Under the pieces are notes generated by a model, which was given only the letters and a program-made list of their open reading frames with translations, did not search any database and was not told where the DNA came from. Shown one piece after another: positions 52,441-62,737 of a stretch of DNA of 64,000 bases; position 1 is the stretch's first letter, and the number at the start of each line of letters is the position of its first letter. The position numbers were made by a program, and so were the translations under genes. Origin of the DNA: Desulfurobacteriaceae bacterium (lineage in GTDB: Bacteria; Aquificota; Aquificia; Desulfurobacteriales; Desulfurobacteriaceae); contig JAMOTD010000018.1 in assembly GCA_027068415.1 (NCBI GenBank), positions 62,001 to 126,000 of the forward strand. Direction: 5' to 3'.

Positions 52441-52968
52441 ATGGAGAGGAAAGAGCACAGGAAACACATAATCAGCGTCTTGGTTGAGAACCAGCCGGGA
52501 GCCCTCGCAAGGATAATAGAGCTCTTCAGCTCCCGGGGATATAACATAGAGAGCCTAAACGTCGGCCACACTGAAGACCCTACGATTTCAAGGATTACGA
52601 TGGTTGCAAAGGGCGACGAGCACACGATTGAGCAGATAGTTAAGCAGCTCAGGCGAATAATAGACGTCTTTAAGGTAAGGGACTTAACCGATAAGAAGAA
52701 GCTGGATAGGGAGCTCCTCATAGTCCGCCTCCTGGTTGACACTCCTCAGAAAAAAGAGGAAGTAAAGAGGCTTGCGGACATCTTCGGAGCCCAGATAGTT
52801 GACGTCTCCCACGACACCTACACCGTAGAGCTGACTGGAGACGAGGAGCAGGTTGACGCCTTCTTAGAGCTCATAAAGCCCTTTGGAATAAGGGAAATGG
52901 CAAGAACCGGAAGGGTCGCAATGGTCAGAGCCCTTCAGGGAGAAACCTTTGGAGACGAAAAACAGTAA
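52441..52968 (+). CDS. ilvH: acetolactate synthase small (regulatory) subunit
   Basis: 175 residues. N-terminal ACT domain 'ISVLVENQPGALARIIELFSSRGYNI' (split) near 11-36 and 'ESLNVGHTEDPTISRITMV' (near 38-56), then a C-terminal ACT-like half. Binds IlvB and gives valine feedback control. Starts 11 nt after ilvB. Confidence 0.96.
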   Translation: MERKEHRKHIISVLVENQPGALARIIELFSSRGYNIESLNVGHTEDPTISRITMVAKGDEHTIEQIVKQLRRIIDVFKVRDLTDKKKLDRELLIVRLLVDTPQKKEEVKRLADIFGAQIVDVSHDTYTVELTGDEEQVDAFLELIKPFGIREMARTGRVAMVRALQGETFGDEKQ

Positions 52969-52975
52969 AAATTGA

Positions 52976-54001
<1,026 letters not shown>

Positions 54002-54007
54002 ACTCTC

Positions 54008-54026
54008 GGGGGAGTTCCCCTCCCCC
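54008..54026. terminator. hairpin after ilvC
   Basis: GGGGGAG pairs with CTCCCCC around TTCCC, 6 nt after the ilvC stop and before the convergent SPOR-TPR gene. A T-poor tail (CATTTCACTTCTT) weakens the case for an efficient intrinsic terminator. Could work in both directions. Confidence 0.5.
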
Positions 54027-54030
54027 CATT

Positions 54031-55044
54031 TCACTTCTTAAACTCCTTCCCGTAGAGCTCCTCGGCCTTCTTCTTAAAACCCTCTGCCAGTATACCCAAC
54101 CCTTTCCTCTCAAGCTCGGAAGCAATCTCGGAATAGAGCTCCGCCGCCTCAAGGTACCTGCCCAGCTTCTCGTAGCTCTCGGCAAGGGCTTTCCTTACAA
54201 AGGTATCCTCCGGTTTCCTTGACAGGTAAGGGACGGCAATGTCAACAATCTCTTCGTACTTCCCCTCATCAAGGAGTTTCGCGATATAGTTCTCAAAGTA
54301 CTCCTCATTCCTTCCACCGCGCTTAAATAGGAGTAAGAGAAAAAGAAGGGCGAGAGCTCCTAAAACATAAGGCCAACGGCCCGGCTCCTTTTTTACCCCT
54401 TTCTTCGGGAGCTCCTCTTTGTAGGAAAAAACCTCTCTCTTTTCCTCTTTTTTAACCTCCGAAACCTTTTTACTCTCACTCTCTGTCTCCTTTTCAACCC
54501 GAGAGACATCTGCACATTCGGGTTTAGGTTCGGTCTCTTTCTCCTCCGCTTCCTCGTAAGAGACCTTCTCAACCAGGGATTGGGGAGGGGGGAGCTCTAC
54601 CCCTTGGGCTTCTTTCTCAGGAGTTTTTCTCTCGGCCTTCTCCTGAGGGAACTCGGAGAGAGCACTCTTAGACTCAAGAGCTGGGGGCTTCTCTTTTTGA
54701 GCTTCGGGTTTTTTTAGGAAGTAAACGCCTTCGGGGCTAAAGGTTATCCTCGTAATGTAGTAGTCGGAGACGACCTTCAGCAAACCCGAACTCTTAACAA
54801 ACTCCTGTGCATCCTTAAAACTCTTAAAAAAACCCACCCTGACCTTGTAGCGGCCATTCCTGTAGGAGATTCGGGCATCGGGGAAAGAGGAGAGCTTACT
54901 TAAAACCCTCTCTGCCTCCCTCCTGTCGGTAAAGGAGGCCACCTGAACGGTGTAAATCTTCGTGCCCGCGGGAGGAGGAGCTCCCAAAGAGGAAACAAAA
55001 AGCAGAAAAAGAGCTCCCAAGACAATCAAAACCTTCCCCCTCAC
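54031..55044 (-). CDS. SPOR-domain and TPR-like envelope protein
   Basis: 337 residues. Signal or anchor '[17 protein letters not shown]' (4-20), then a SPOR domain ('[21 protein letters not shown]' near 31-51; '[17 protein letters not shown]'), a long Glu/Lys-rich linker (~115-215), a membrane segment '[15 protein letters not shown]' near 229 and a C-terminal helical-repeat domain ('[21 protein letters not shown]'). SPOR domains bind denuded septal peptidoglycan. The order SPOR-before-membrane-segment is unusual. Probably acts at the cell envelope. Overlaps cysE by 4 nt. Confidence 0.75.
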   Translation of the reverse strand: MRGKVLIVLGALFLLFVSSLGAPPPAGTKIYTVQVASFTDRREAERVLSKLSSFPDARISYRNGRYKVRVGFFKSFKDAQEFVKSSGLLKVVSDYYITRITFSPEGVYFLKKPEAQKEKPPALESKSALSEFPQEKAERKTPEKEAQGVELPPPQSLVEKVSYEEAEEKETEPKPECADVSRVEKETESESKKVSEVKKEEKREVFSYKEELPKKGVKKEPGRWPYVLGALALLFLLLLFKRGGRNEEYFENYIAKLLDEGKYEEIVDIAVPYLSRKPEDTFVRKALAESYEKLGRYLEAAELYSEIASELERKGLGILAEGFKKKAEELYGKEFKK

Positions 55045-55700
55045 TCCCTCTTCCTCCTCAGTTCTTTCTTTAAAGTCTTAACCTCAAGCTCAAGGTCGTG
55101 GATTATGTCAAGCATCTGCTTTAACGACTCCATAACCGGGTCGGGGAGCTTACCGTGCTCAAGGTCAACCCTCGTAGGCTTTATCCCCTCGCGCCTGACA
55201 ACTTTGCCGGGAATCCCCACAACCGTTGAGTTAGGGGGAACGTCCTTTATAACCACCGAGTTGGCACCGATTTTGCAGTTATCCCCCACCTTAACGGGCC
55301 CCAGGACTTTTGCTCCGGCACCTATAACCACGTTATTCCCGATTGTCGGGTGCCTCTTACCCTTCTTAGTGCTGGTTCCTCCGAGGGTTACCTGATGGTA
55401 GAGGGTTACGTCGTTTCCGATTTCCGTAGTCTCGCCGATTACTACGCCCATTCCGTGGTCAATGAAGAAGCGCCTTCCGATTTTAGCCCCCGGGTGGATT
55501 TCAATTCCCGTGAGCCACCTTGAGAAGTGGGAGACCAGTCTGGCAAGGAGCTTCAGGTTGTGAATCCAGAACCAGTGGGCAATCCTGTGGAGCCAGATTG
55601 CGTGAAGGCCGGGGTAGCACAGGAGAACTTCTAAGATGCTTCTGGCCGCCGGGTCCCTCTCAAAGACGGTCTCTATATCCTCCTTTATCCTTTTAAGCAT
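55041..55700 (-). CDS. cysE: serine O-acetyltransferase
   Basis: 219 residues from ATG 55700, chosen because AAGGAGAGGCA precedes it. '[32 protein letters not shown]' (split) near 10-40 is the helical N-domain. Left-handed beta-helix '[19 protein letters not shown]' and '[22 protein letters not shown]' near 65-110 complete the EpsC-type enzyme. Makes O-acetylserine for cysteine. A short coiled-coil C-terminal tail follows. Divergent from the ArsR-type gene. Confidence 0.96.
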   Translation of the reverse strand: MLKRIKEDIETVFERDPAARSILEVLLCYPGLHAIWLHRIAHWFWIHNLKLLARLVSHFSRWLTGIEIHPGAKIGRRFFIDHGMGVVIGETTEIGNDVTLYHQVTLGGTSTKKGKRHPTIGNNVVIGAGAKVLGPVKVGDNCKIGANSVVIKDVPPNSTVVGIPGKVVRREGIKPTRVDLEHGKLPDPVMESLKQMLDIIHDLELEVKTLKKELRRKRE

Positions 55701-55751
55701 TGCCTCTCCTTGTGTTAAAATAGCCACATGGAAAACGTGGGGAGGTTCTAA

Positions 55752-56051
55752 ATGCCCGAATCCTGCGAGAAAAAGTATAAAAAATACGAAGACTACGCAA
55801 AGCTCTTTGAGCTCCTCTCCAACCCCATAAGAATAGGAATAATAGTCTCCTTAGCAAAAGGGCCCAAAAAGCCCAAGGAAATCAGGGAGGAGCTCGGAGT
55901 TCCCCAGCCGCTCCTTTCCCAGCACGCCACAATCTTAAGGGAGATGGGAATAATAGAGAAGGTGGATAAGTTTAACGTCAAGTCCCCCTGCCGCCTTAAA
56001 GACGAAAGAGTCCTTGAAATCCTGAAGGCAGCCGGCCTCAAGATTGATTAG
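55752..56051 (+). CDS. ArsR-family transcriptional regulator
   Basis: 99 residues, winged helix: '[19 protein letters not shown]' near 19-37, recognition region '[21 protein letters not shown]' (key LSQHxxxLxxxGI) near 48-68. '[11 protein letters not shown]' at the N terminus and 'KSPCRLKD' near 77 hold single Cys that could sense metal or thiol. Divergent from cysE, so it may control cysteine synthesis. Start ATG 55752 follows GGGGAGG. Confidence 0.88.
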   Translation: MPESCEKKYKKYEDYAKLFELLSNPIRIGIIVSLAKGPKKPKEIREELGVPQPLLSQHATILREMGIIEKVDKFNVKSPCRLKDERVLEILKAAGLKID

Positions 56052-57124
56052 CGAATCTTTAACATACTAAGGGCAATCAGTGCAAGAATTATTGAGATAA
56101 TCCAGAACCTGACGGTTATCTTCGGCTCCTCCCACCCCTTCTTCTCAAAGTGGTGGTGAAGGGGCGCCATCTTAAAAATCCGCCTGCCCTCTCCGTACTT
56201 CTTCTTTGTGTACTTAAAGTAGTAGCGCTGAATTATTACTGAGAGAGTCTCCAGGACAAATATACCTCCGGCAATTGCAAGGACAAACTCCTGCTTGGTT
56301 AACACCGCAACCGTTCCTAAGAGAGCTCCCAGCGAAAGTGAGCCTACGTCTCCCATGAATACGTCGGCGGGGTAAGCGTTAAACCAGAGGAAGGCAAGGG
56401 AAGCCCCTATCAGGGCGGCACACACAATCGCAAGCTCCCCCGCTCCGGGAACGTAGGGAACGTGGAGGTACTTTGCAAGTTTTACGTTTCCGGCAACGTA
56501 GGAAAAGACCATAAAGACAAAGCTGGTGGTTATAACCGGCCCTATCGCAAGGCCGTCAAGACCGTCGGTAAGGTTAACGGCGTTTGAGGTTCCTACTATA
56601 ACGAAAACCGCCCAGGGGATAAAGAAAAGGCCGAGGTCAAAGTGGAGCTCCTTAAAGACCGGGAAGTAGAGCTCCGTTGAGAAACCGCTCTCATAGAGGA
56701 AAAGCGCAACTCCAAAGGCCAGAAAGAGCTGAACCGTAAACTTTACCCTCTCGGAGAGCCCTTCGGGATTTTTAAGCCGGGCTTTAATGTAGTCGTCAAC
56801 GAAGCCCAGAGCTCCGAAACCTACCAAGACGAAAATCACAACCCAAACAAAGGGGTTCAGTAGGTTATTCCACAGGAAAATGGCAATCAAGAGGGCGGTA
56901 AGAATTAACAGCCCTCCCATAGTCGGAACGTTCTTCTTCTTATGGCTCTCGGGAAGGTACTCCTTAATCGTCTGCTTAAACTGTAAATCCTTCAGCTTCC
57001 TTTCAAAGTAAGGGTAGAGGAGGAAGCCGACAAACATTGCAGTTAGGGCGGCGTAGATGCTCCTGAAGGTGATGTACTTAAAGAGAACGATTCCGAGAAC
57101 CTGATAGAGGAGAATGTAGAGCAT
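56048..57124 (-). CDS. mraY: phospho-N-acetylmuramoyl-pentapeptide transferase
   Basis: 358 residues with ten membrane segments. '[14 protein letters not shown]' near 62, '[18 protein letters not shown]' near 106, '[15 protein letters not shown]' near 180 (with the catalytic Asp), '[14 protein letters not shown]' near 261 and '[16 protein letters not shown]' near 320. Forms lipid I of peptidoglycan on the inner membrane. Sits after two peptide-transport permeases rather than in a mur-fts cluster. Convergent 4-nt overlap with the ArsR-type gene. Confidence 0.97.
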   Translation of the reverse strand: MLYILLYQVLGIVLFKYITFRSIYAALTAMFVGFLLYPYFERKLKDLQFKQTIKEYLPESHKKKNVPTMGGLLILTALLIAIFLWNNLLNPFVWVVIFVLVGFGALGFVDDYIKARLKNPEGLSERVKFTVQLFLAFGVALFLYESGFSTELYFPVFKELHFDLGLFFIPWAVFVIVGTSNAVNLTDGLDGLAIGPVITTSFVFMVFSYVAGNVKLAKYLHVPYVPGAGELAIVCAALIGASLAFLWFNAYPADVFMGDVGSLSLGALLGTVAVLTKQEFVLAIAGGIFVLETLSVIIQRYYFKYTKKKYGEGRRIFKMAPLHHHFEKKGWEEPKITVRFWIISIILALIALSMLKIR

Positions 57125-57125
57125 C

Positions 57126-58193
57126 TCACCTCTCCAGCTTTACGTCAAAGTAGTCCCTCAAACCGTCTCCCAAGAGGTTAAAGGCGATGATAACCAGCGA
57201 AATTGCAACGCCGGAGACAAGAACCCACGGGTGGGCCGAAAGAACGTGGACGTTCTCGGCCTCAGAGAGCATGTTTCCCCAAGAGGGGAAGGGCTCCTGA
57301 ATTCCCAGACCTATAAGGCTGAGGGCGGCCTCACCGAGAATGTAGCCGGGAACGCTTAAAGTAGCAGCAATTATAACGTAAGAGAGGGTATTGGGTATAA
57401 CGTGCCTCAAAATCACGTAGAGGTGGCTTCCTCCTAAGACCCTTGCGGCCTTAACAAAGTCGTTCTCCCTTATTGAGAGAACCATTCCCCTTATCACCCT
57501 TGAAAGGCCCGCCCAGCCGATTAGGGAGAGAATGACAACGATAACGAGGAAGACCAGAACGCTGGGCATATCAATTGGGAACATTGAGCGCAGGGCCAAC
57601 ATAAGGTAAAAGGCCGGAAAGGCCATTAAAATCTCTATCAGCCTCATTATTACAGAGTCAACAATTCCTCCGAAGTAGCCGGCAATAGAGCCGACCAAAA
57701 GGCCTATTGAGAAGGAGATAAAGACTCCGATTAGGCCGATTGTAAGGGAAATCCTCGTTCCGTAAACAAGCCTTGAGAAGATGTCCCTTCCCAGCCTGTC
57801 GGTTCCGAAGAGGAAGAGGTGCCCCCCTTTGGTTCCGAAGAGGTGAACGTCGGTCTTTATAAAGCCGAAGAGGTAGTGGGGCTCTCCCCTAACGAAGAGG
57901 TAAACCGGGTACTTCTTTGAGTAGTCAACGGCGTACCTCTTCTCAACGGGGTCAACGAGCTTGTGGCCGTAAACGAAGGGGCGAAGGTGGAAATTTCCCT
58001 TCTCGTCAAAGAAGTGAATCGGAGTGGGAGGGCAGTAGGGGTAGTGGCGGAACTGAACGTCGTAAGGGTAGGGAGCTATAAAGTCAGCAAAGAAGGCTAC
58101 AAAGTAGAGGAATAGGAGAAAAACCAAAGAGTAAGCGGCAGAGGGGCTCTTCCTGTAGAGCCCTTCAAGGAAGAAGGAGAAGGCCTTAAACAA
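57126..58193 (-). CDS. peptide ABC transporter permease (DppC/OppC type)
   Basis: 355 residues. One N-terminal membrane segment, then a long periplasmic loop (~38-130), then '[27 protein letters not shown]' (split) near 128 and the ATPase-coupling EAA loop '[22 protein letters not shown]' (split) near 297. The enlarged first loop is seen in a subset of OppC homologues and may contact the binding protein. Works with the permease upstream (8-nt overlap). Its ATPase is probably the DppD-like protein at 17410. Confidence 0.9.
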   Translation of the reverse strand: MFKAFSFFLEGLYRKSPSAAYSLVFLLFLYFVAFFADFIAPYPYDVQFRHYPYCPPTPIHFFDEKGNFHLRPFVYGHKLVDPVEKRYAVDYSKKYPVYLFVRGEPHYLFGFIKTDVHLFGTKGGHLFLFGTDRLGRDIFSRLVYGTRISLTIGLIGVFISFSIGLLVGSIAGYFGGIVDSVIMRLIEILMAFPAFYLMLALRSMFPIDMPSVLVFLVIVVILSLIGWAGLSRVIRGMVLSIRENDFVKAARVLGGSHLYVILRHVIPNTLSYVIIAATLSVPGYILGEAALSLIGLGIQEPFPSWGNMLSEAENVHVLSAHPWVLVSGVAISLVIIAFNLLGDGLRDYFDVKLER

Positions 58194-59172
58194 CTCTCCC
58201 CTCCACCTCTTTCTCCCTTATTCTCGGGTCGTTGAGGGCTATAAGGAGGTCAGCAATAAGGTTCCCGATTACGAGCATAATTCCGCCTATGTAGAGGGAG
58301 CCCATAACTAAAAATAAATCCTGAGACATAACGGCCTCAAACATCAGCCTTCCCATTCCAGGCCAGGCGGTAATTATTTCAACTAAAGCCGCACCGGAGA
58401 GAAGACCTGCAATGTCAAAGCCGATTAGGGTTAAAAAGGGGTTAAGGGCATTCCTGAAGGCGTGCTTCATCACAACAGCTCTGTAGGGCAAGCCCTTAGC
58501 AATAGCGACCTTAACGTAATCCTTGTTCAGCTCATCAATTATGGTGCTCCTGACCAGCCTCAGAAGGCCTGCAATACTGCCGATAACGAGAACCGAAAGG
58601 GGAACGGCCATGTGCCAGAGCCTATCAAGGATTTTAGCCCACCAGGGAAGGTAGTCGTAGTTCTGAGAGACAACGCCTCCTATCGGAAAGAGGCCGGTCT
58701 TGGCAGCAAAGTACATAAAGAGAAAGGCAAGGAAAAAGTTGGGAACGGAGATTCCAAAGAGTGAAAACAGGGTAATAGCCCTGTCAAGGAGCTTTCCCCT
58801 GTAAACTCCCGCAACTATTCCTAAGGGAACAGCTATCAGCCAGGAGAGAAAAAAGGAGGTAAGGGTTAACTCCAGCGTGTTTAAGAGCCTTTCTCCGATT
58901 AAATCCAGAACGGGCTTGTGGTAGGCGAAGGAGTAGCCGAGGTTAAACTGAAGGGCGTTAACGAGCCACTTAAAGTACTGAACAAACAGGTTCTGGTCTA
59001 AACCGTAAAGTCTTTTAAGCTCCTCTATAGTCTCCTTTGAGATTGAGGGGTTAAGCTCAAGCTGGGTAAAGTAATCACCAGGAGCAAGCTTAATAATCAG
59101 AAAGGAGACAAAGGTCATTCCTACAACGATGGGAACCATTTGAAGGAGGCGCCTTAAAAGGTATTTAAACAT
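58186..59172 (-). CDS. peptide ABC transporter permease (DppB/OppB type)
   Basis: 328 residues, six membrane segments. 'LLRRLLQMVPIVVGMTFVSF' at the N terminus, 'KLAPGDYFTQLELNPSISKE' near 28-47, 'LYGLDQNLFVQYFKWLVNAL' near 54, and the EAA loop 'RSTIIDELNKDYVKVAIAKGL' (key DYVKxAxAKG) near 208. Imports di-/oligopeptides. Forms a pair with the next permease. No binding protein or ATPase beside it. Confidence 0.91.
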   Translation of the reverse strand: MFKYLLRRLLQMVPIVVGMTFVSFLIIKLAPGDYFTQLELNPSISKETIEELKRLYGLDQNLFVQYFKWLVNALQFNLGYSFAYHKPVLDLIGERLLNTLELTLTSFFLSWLIAVPLGIVAGVYRGKLLDRAITLFSLFGISVPNFFLAFLFMYFAAKTGLFPIGGVVSQNYDYLPWWAKILDRLWHMAVPLSVLVIGSIAGLLRLVRSTIIDELNKDYVKVAIAKGLPYRAVVMKHAFRNALNPFLTLIGFDIAGLLSGAALVEIITAWPGMGRLMFEAVMSQDLFLVMGSLYIGGIMLVIGNLIADLLIALNDPRIREKEVEGRVV

Positions 59173-59174
59173 CT

Positions 59175-59837
59175 TTAAAAGCGAACGTACTCGGTTATTA
59201 CTTGATTACCGCATCGAAAAACTCTCTTAATCTTAAAGCGCTTAACCTTTTCAAGGCTCCCGAAGCCCTCTCCGCTGGTTAAAGAGGGAACGTCGTCTCC
59301 ACCGACAACTACCGGAAGGTGGATTAGGCGGATTTCGTCAACCAAGTCGTTCCTTAGGAGCTCCCAGTTAACCTTACTTCCGCCCTCAACCATCAGTTTG
59401 TTTATTCCCAGCTCCTTCAACCTCGCCAGCAACAGAGGGAAGTCAATTCTCTCCTTTCCGGCAACAACTACCTTGGCGCCCCTCTCTTCAAACTCCCTGA
59501 CTTTCTCGGCGGGAGCTCTCTCGGAGACGGCAATAATCGTAGGCGCAACTTCGGTATTGAGAACATTTGAGTCAAGGGGAATGTCCCCAGTAGAGGTGGG
59601 AATTACCCTAATCGGGTTCTCCCCCTCAACGCAGCGAACTGTAAGGTTGGGGTTGTCAATCCTTACAGTATTTGCCCCGACCATTATCCCGTCGCACTCG
59701 GCCCTGATTTGGTGGAGGTATTTGTTGGCCTCGTCGTCCATCAGCTTCATTATCTCTTTACTTGAAACGCCCCTTGCAAGGGTCAGCTTTCCGTCTATCG
59801 TAACTTCCGAAACTATCAGAACATAAGGTCTTTCCAT
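59175..59837 (-). CDS. archaeal-type riboflavin-pathway reductase (ArfC/RIB7-like, RibD C-terminal domain)
   Basis: 220 residues. 'YVLIVSEVTIDGKLTLARG' (near 5-23), 'CDGIMVGANTVRIDNPNLTVR' (near 48-68), 'RVIPTSTGDIPLDSNVL' and 'LMVEGGSKVNWELLRNDLVDE' (split) near 148-168 are the family blocks. It is a stand-alone reductase acting before deamination, as in archaea and fungi, rather than the two-domain bacterial RibD. Its 3-nt spacing to the permeases suggests co-transcription. Riboflavin synthase lies ~3 kb away. Confidence 0.88.
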   Translation of the reverse strand: MERPYVLIVSEVTIDGKLTLARGVSSKEIMKLMDDEANKYLHQIRAECDGIMVGANTVRIDNPNLTVRCVEGENPIRVIPTSTGDIPLDSNVLNTEVAPTIIAVSERAPAEKVREFEERGAKVVVAGKERIDFPLLLARLKELGINKLMVEGGSKVNWELLRNDLVDEIRLIHLPVVVGGDDVPSLTSGEGFGSLEKVKRFKIKRVFRCGNQVITEYVRF

Positions 59838-59840
59838 AAC

Positions 59841-60464
59841 TTATACCTCGTACTCTTTTCCGAATCTTTTATACAGGTAGTAGAGCCTGTGGAGGAGCGA
59901 GAGAAGGGACATTACGGCTATAAACTCTATCCCGTAAGTCAGGATTTTGTGGTTGAAGGGGTAGAAAACCGAGCAGATAAAGAGAACTATAAAGGTCTCG
60001 GGCCTTCCGAAGAAGCCGGTGCTCTCAAGTGGGTCTTTAATCTTCCCCGTAGTCCTCTCCTCATAGCCGATTTCGGCGTAGGCAACGGGCTTTATGAAGG
60101 TGTGAAGCATCGTTGAGACAACGGATAAAAGGGCAACCCACGGGTTTGCATACCTAAGAGCAACGGCTCCCAAGACAAAACCGTCAACCCACTTATCGGC
60201 AATCCAATCAAAGACGGCGCCGAACTTAGTGGCCTTCTTATTGTTAACGGCTACGTAGCCGTCGCACAAGTCAAGAACTCCGGAGACGAAGAGGAGAAAA
60301 GCCCCCACTACCGGATGTCCCGTATAGTAGAGAACTGCAGCCAAAGTCCCGAAGATTACTGCCGCAAAGGTAATGGCGTTGGGGGGAACTTTCGCCTTTG
60401 CAAGAACCCAACCAAAGGGCGAGTAGAGCTTCTTCAGTACATCTCTATTGCTGGTTATGTTCAT
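59841..60464 (-). CDS. CDP-alcohol phosphatidyltransferase family protein
   Basis: 207 residues with about five membrane segments. The active-site signature D-x2-D-G-x2-A-R-x8-G-x3-D-x3-D is present near 66-90 as 'DLCDGYVAVNNKKATKFG' plus 'AVFDWIAD', but the usual Arg is Val. All four Asp are kept. Transfers a phosphoalcohol from a CDP-lipid, e.g. in phosphatidylglycerol-phosphate, phosphatidylserine or inositol-lipid synthesis. Product cannot be named. One nt separates it from ugd. Confidence 0.82.
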   Translation of the reverse strand: MNITSNRDVLKKLYSPFGWVLAKAKVPPNAITFAAVIFGTLAAVLYYTGHPVVGAFLLFVSGVLDLCDGYVAVNNKKATKFGAVFDWIADKWVDGFVLGAVALRYANPWVALLSVVSTMLHTFIKPVAYAEIGYEERTTGKIKDPLESTGFFGRPETFIVLFICSVFYPFNHKILTYGIEFIAVMSLLSLLHRLYYLYKRFGKEYEV

Positions 60465-60465
60465 C

Positions 60466-61800
60466 TTACGGTCTCCCTATACTTTCATAAGTGCAGAACT
60501 CCCTCATAATAGAGGGCTCCCAGAGGTTCCTTCCGTCAATAACCACTTTGCCCTTAAGTTTATCAAAGTCAACGTCCCTAAACTCTTCCCACTCGGTAAC
60601 CAGTATAAGGGCATCTACCCCCTTAAGGGCCTCGTACTTATCGGAGGCAAACCTGAGCTTTCCGGTTGAGAGCTCCCTCTCAAAAACCCTCTTTGCGTTC
60701 CCCGTTGCAACCGGGTCGTAGGCAACTACTTCGGCTCCCCTCTTAAGGAGCTCCCTGATTATCGGAATTGATGGAGCTTCCCTCATATCGTCGGTCTCGG
60801 GTTTAAAGGCAAGACCCCATACGGCAACTTTCCTACCTCTAAGCTCGGGAATGTGTTTAAGGAGCTTCTCTACAGGCCTTAGCTTCTGCCTTTCGTTAAC
60901 CTCTATAACGCTACTAAGGAGCCGGGGCTCTTCTCCCACACTCCTTGCTGTATGAATCAAAGCCTTAACGTCTTTGGGGAAACAGCTTCCCCCAAAACCG
61001 CAACCAGCCCTTAAGAAGTGGGGACTTATCCTGTGGTCAAGCCCCATTCCGCGGGCCACAACGGTTACGTCAGCCCCTAACCTCTCGCAGACGTTGGCTA
61101 TCTCGTTAATAAAGGAGATTTTCGTCGCAAGAAAGGCATTTGAGGCATACTTTATCATCTCGGCGGTGGGAAGGTCTGTTATCAGTATGGGAGGTTGGAG
61201 CTTCTCGTAGAGGGAGGCAACAAAGCCTGCAACTTCTCTATTGTCTGCTCCGACAACAACCCTATCGGGCTTCATAAAGTCCTCTACCGCCTTTCCTTCC
61301 CTCAAAAACTCCGGGTTTGAGACTACCTCAAACCTCTTTTCCGGCTCTTTTACTCCTCTCTCCCTCAGCAGGCCTGCTATAAACTCCTTTGCCCATCTTC
61401 CCGTTCCTACGGGAACGGTTGACTTGTTTACTATTACCTTAAAGTCGTTATCCCCTATGTGCTCGGCTATGCTCCTATAGGCACTCTCTACAAAAGAGAG
61501 GTCGGCAGAGCCGTCTTCCCTTGAGGGAGTCCCGACGGCTATGAAGATGAAGTCGGCATTTTTAACTGCATAACCGTAATCGGTTGTAAACTCTATGTTT
61601 CCGTCCTTTAGAGCCTTTGAGAGAATCCTGTCAAGGCCGGGCTCGTATATGGGAACTTCTCCCCTTTTCAGCCTCTCTATCTTTTCCCTGTCTATGTCAA
61701 GGCCTATTACCTTGTGGCCCAGATACGCAAAGCAAGCTCCGGAAACAAGGCCTACGTATCCCGTTCCTATTACGGCTATCCTCTTCTCCTTATTAGCCAT
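60466..61800 (-). CDS. ugd: UDP-glucose 6-dehydrogenase
   Basis: 444 residues. 'AVIGTGYVGLVSGACFAYLGH' (near 9-29), 'VAVGTPSREDGSADL' near 91, 'NKSTVPVGTGRWAKEF' near 120, 'SNPEFLREGKAVEDFMKPDRVVVG' (split) near 160 and the catalytic Cys in 'CGFGGSCFPKD' near 263. Oxidises UDP-glucose to UDP-glucuronate with NAD+. A second, HexNAc-type dehydrogenase lies at 6986. Overlaps the Ppx/GppA gene by 8 nt. Confidence 0.94.
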   Translation of the reverse strand: MANKEKRIAVIGTGYVGLVSGACFAYLGHKVIGLDIDREKIERLKRGEVPIYEPGLDRILSKALKDGNIEFTTDYGYAVKNADFIFIAVGTPSREDGSADLSFVESAYRSIAEHIGDNDFKVIVNKSTVPVGTGRWAKEFIAGLLRERGVKEPEKRFEVVSNPEFLREGKAVEDFMKPDRVVVGADNREVAGFVASLYEKLQPPILITDLPTAEMIKYASNAFLATKISFINEIANVCERLGADVTVVARGMGLDHRISPHFLRAGCGFGGSCFPKDVKALIHTARSVGEEPRLLSSVIEVNERQKLRPVEKLLKHIPELRGRKVAVWGLAFKPETDDMREAPSIPIIRELLKRGAEVVAYDPVATGNAKRVFERELSTGKLRFASDKYEALKGVDALILVTEWEEFRDVDFDKLKGKVVIDGRNLWEPSIMREFCTYESIGRP

Positions 61801-62686
61801 TCACAGCCTCCCTAAGTGCTAAACCGTAAAGTAATCCTACCTCACTTACAGTCAAACTCTCCGTTCCAAAAACTTCACAGAAGACCTTAAAAAACGCAAG
61901 GCCGGGAATGATTACGTCTACCCTCTTCTCCTCAAGGCCCACAACTCCTTTTCTCTCCTCAACCGACAGAGAAGAGAGGTACCTGTACCACTTCTCTATC
62001 ATTTCTCTGGTAATCCGGTAGCCGTGAACAACCTCGGGGTTATAAACTTCCATTTTCTCTTCCATTGCAACTACCGAGGTAATAGTTCCGCCGACGGCAA
62101 AAACGGTAAAGGGCTCCTGAGGATTTACCTCTTCTTTCACCTCTAAGAGCTCCCCCCTTATAAACTCCTCAAGGGCGGGCAGATTCTCACCGAACTCCTC
62201 GTAGAGGAAAACCACTCCGAACTTAAGGCTCTTTAAGTAGTTAATACTCCTTTCGTCTCCGTAAACTATCTCCGTACTTCCCCCTCCCAAATCAACGGTC
62301 ATGGCCTTCCCTTCGGGCTTGAAGACCTTCAGGTTGGCAAGGAAGACCAGCTCGGCCTCCTCTCTGTCGCTCAAAATCTCTATCTCAAAACCGAGCTCCC
62401 TCACCCTTTTTAAAAACTCCCCAGAGTTCCTTGCAAGGCGGGCTGCCTCTGTAGTTGCAACAACAACTTTCTCAACTCTATACTTACGAATCAGCTCCTT
62501 AAACTCCTTAAGGGCCTCAAGGGTGGCCTCAATTCCCTCCTTTGAGAGCTCTCCCTTCTCCCTCACCCCTCTTCCGAGACGGGTAACCTTGCCGGTCTTG
62601 AAGAGAGGCTTAACTTCTCCTTTCTCAATATCGGCTATCAAAATCCTCGTTGAGTTGGTACCGACATCTACAGTTGCAATCCTCAA
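61793..62686 (-). CDS. exopolyphosphatase / pppGpp phosphohydrolase (Ppx/GppA family)
   Basis: 297 residues. ASKHA fold: phosphate-1 'ATVDVGTNSTRILIADIE' near 4-21, 'VATTEAARLARNSGEFLKRV' near 76-95, phosphate-2 'AMTVDLGGGSTEIVYG' near 131-146, and 'FAVGGTITSVVAMEEK' near 205. A single-domain short form (~300 aa), as in Aquifex-type enzymes. Hydrolyses polyphosphate and/or pppGpp. First gene of a seven-gene operon ending at mraY. Confidence 0.92.
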   Translation of the reverse strand: MRIATVDVGTNSTRILIADIEKGEVKPLFKTGKVTRLGRGVREKGELSKEGIEATLEALKEFKELIRKYRVEKVVVATTEAARLARNSGEFLKRVRELGFEIEILSDREEAELVFLANLKVFKPEGKAMTVDLGGGSTEIVYGDERSINYLKSLKFGVVFLYEEFGENLPALEEFIRGELLEVKEEVNPQEPFTVFAVGGTITSVVAMEEKMEVYNPEVVHGYRITREMIEKWYRYLSSLSVEERKGVVGLEEKRVDVIIPGLAFFKVFCEVFGTESLTVSEVGLLYGLALREAVNG

Positions 62687-62700
62687 ATCTTTCCTCCCAC

Positions 62701-62706
62701 TATAAT
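62701..62706 (+). promoter_or_regulatory. TATAAT box upstream of riboflavin synthase
   Basis: A perfect -10 hexamer on the plus strand, 31 nt before the ribE ATG, in the 51-bp divergent gap. No good -35 hexamer at 16-18 nt spacing was seen, so it may be an activated or extended promoter, or chance. Confidence 0.4.
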
Positions 62707-62737
62707 TAGGATTTGAATTTTACAAAAGAGGTAAGTG

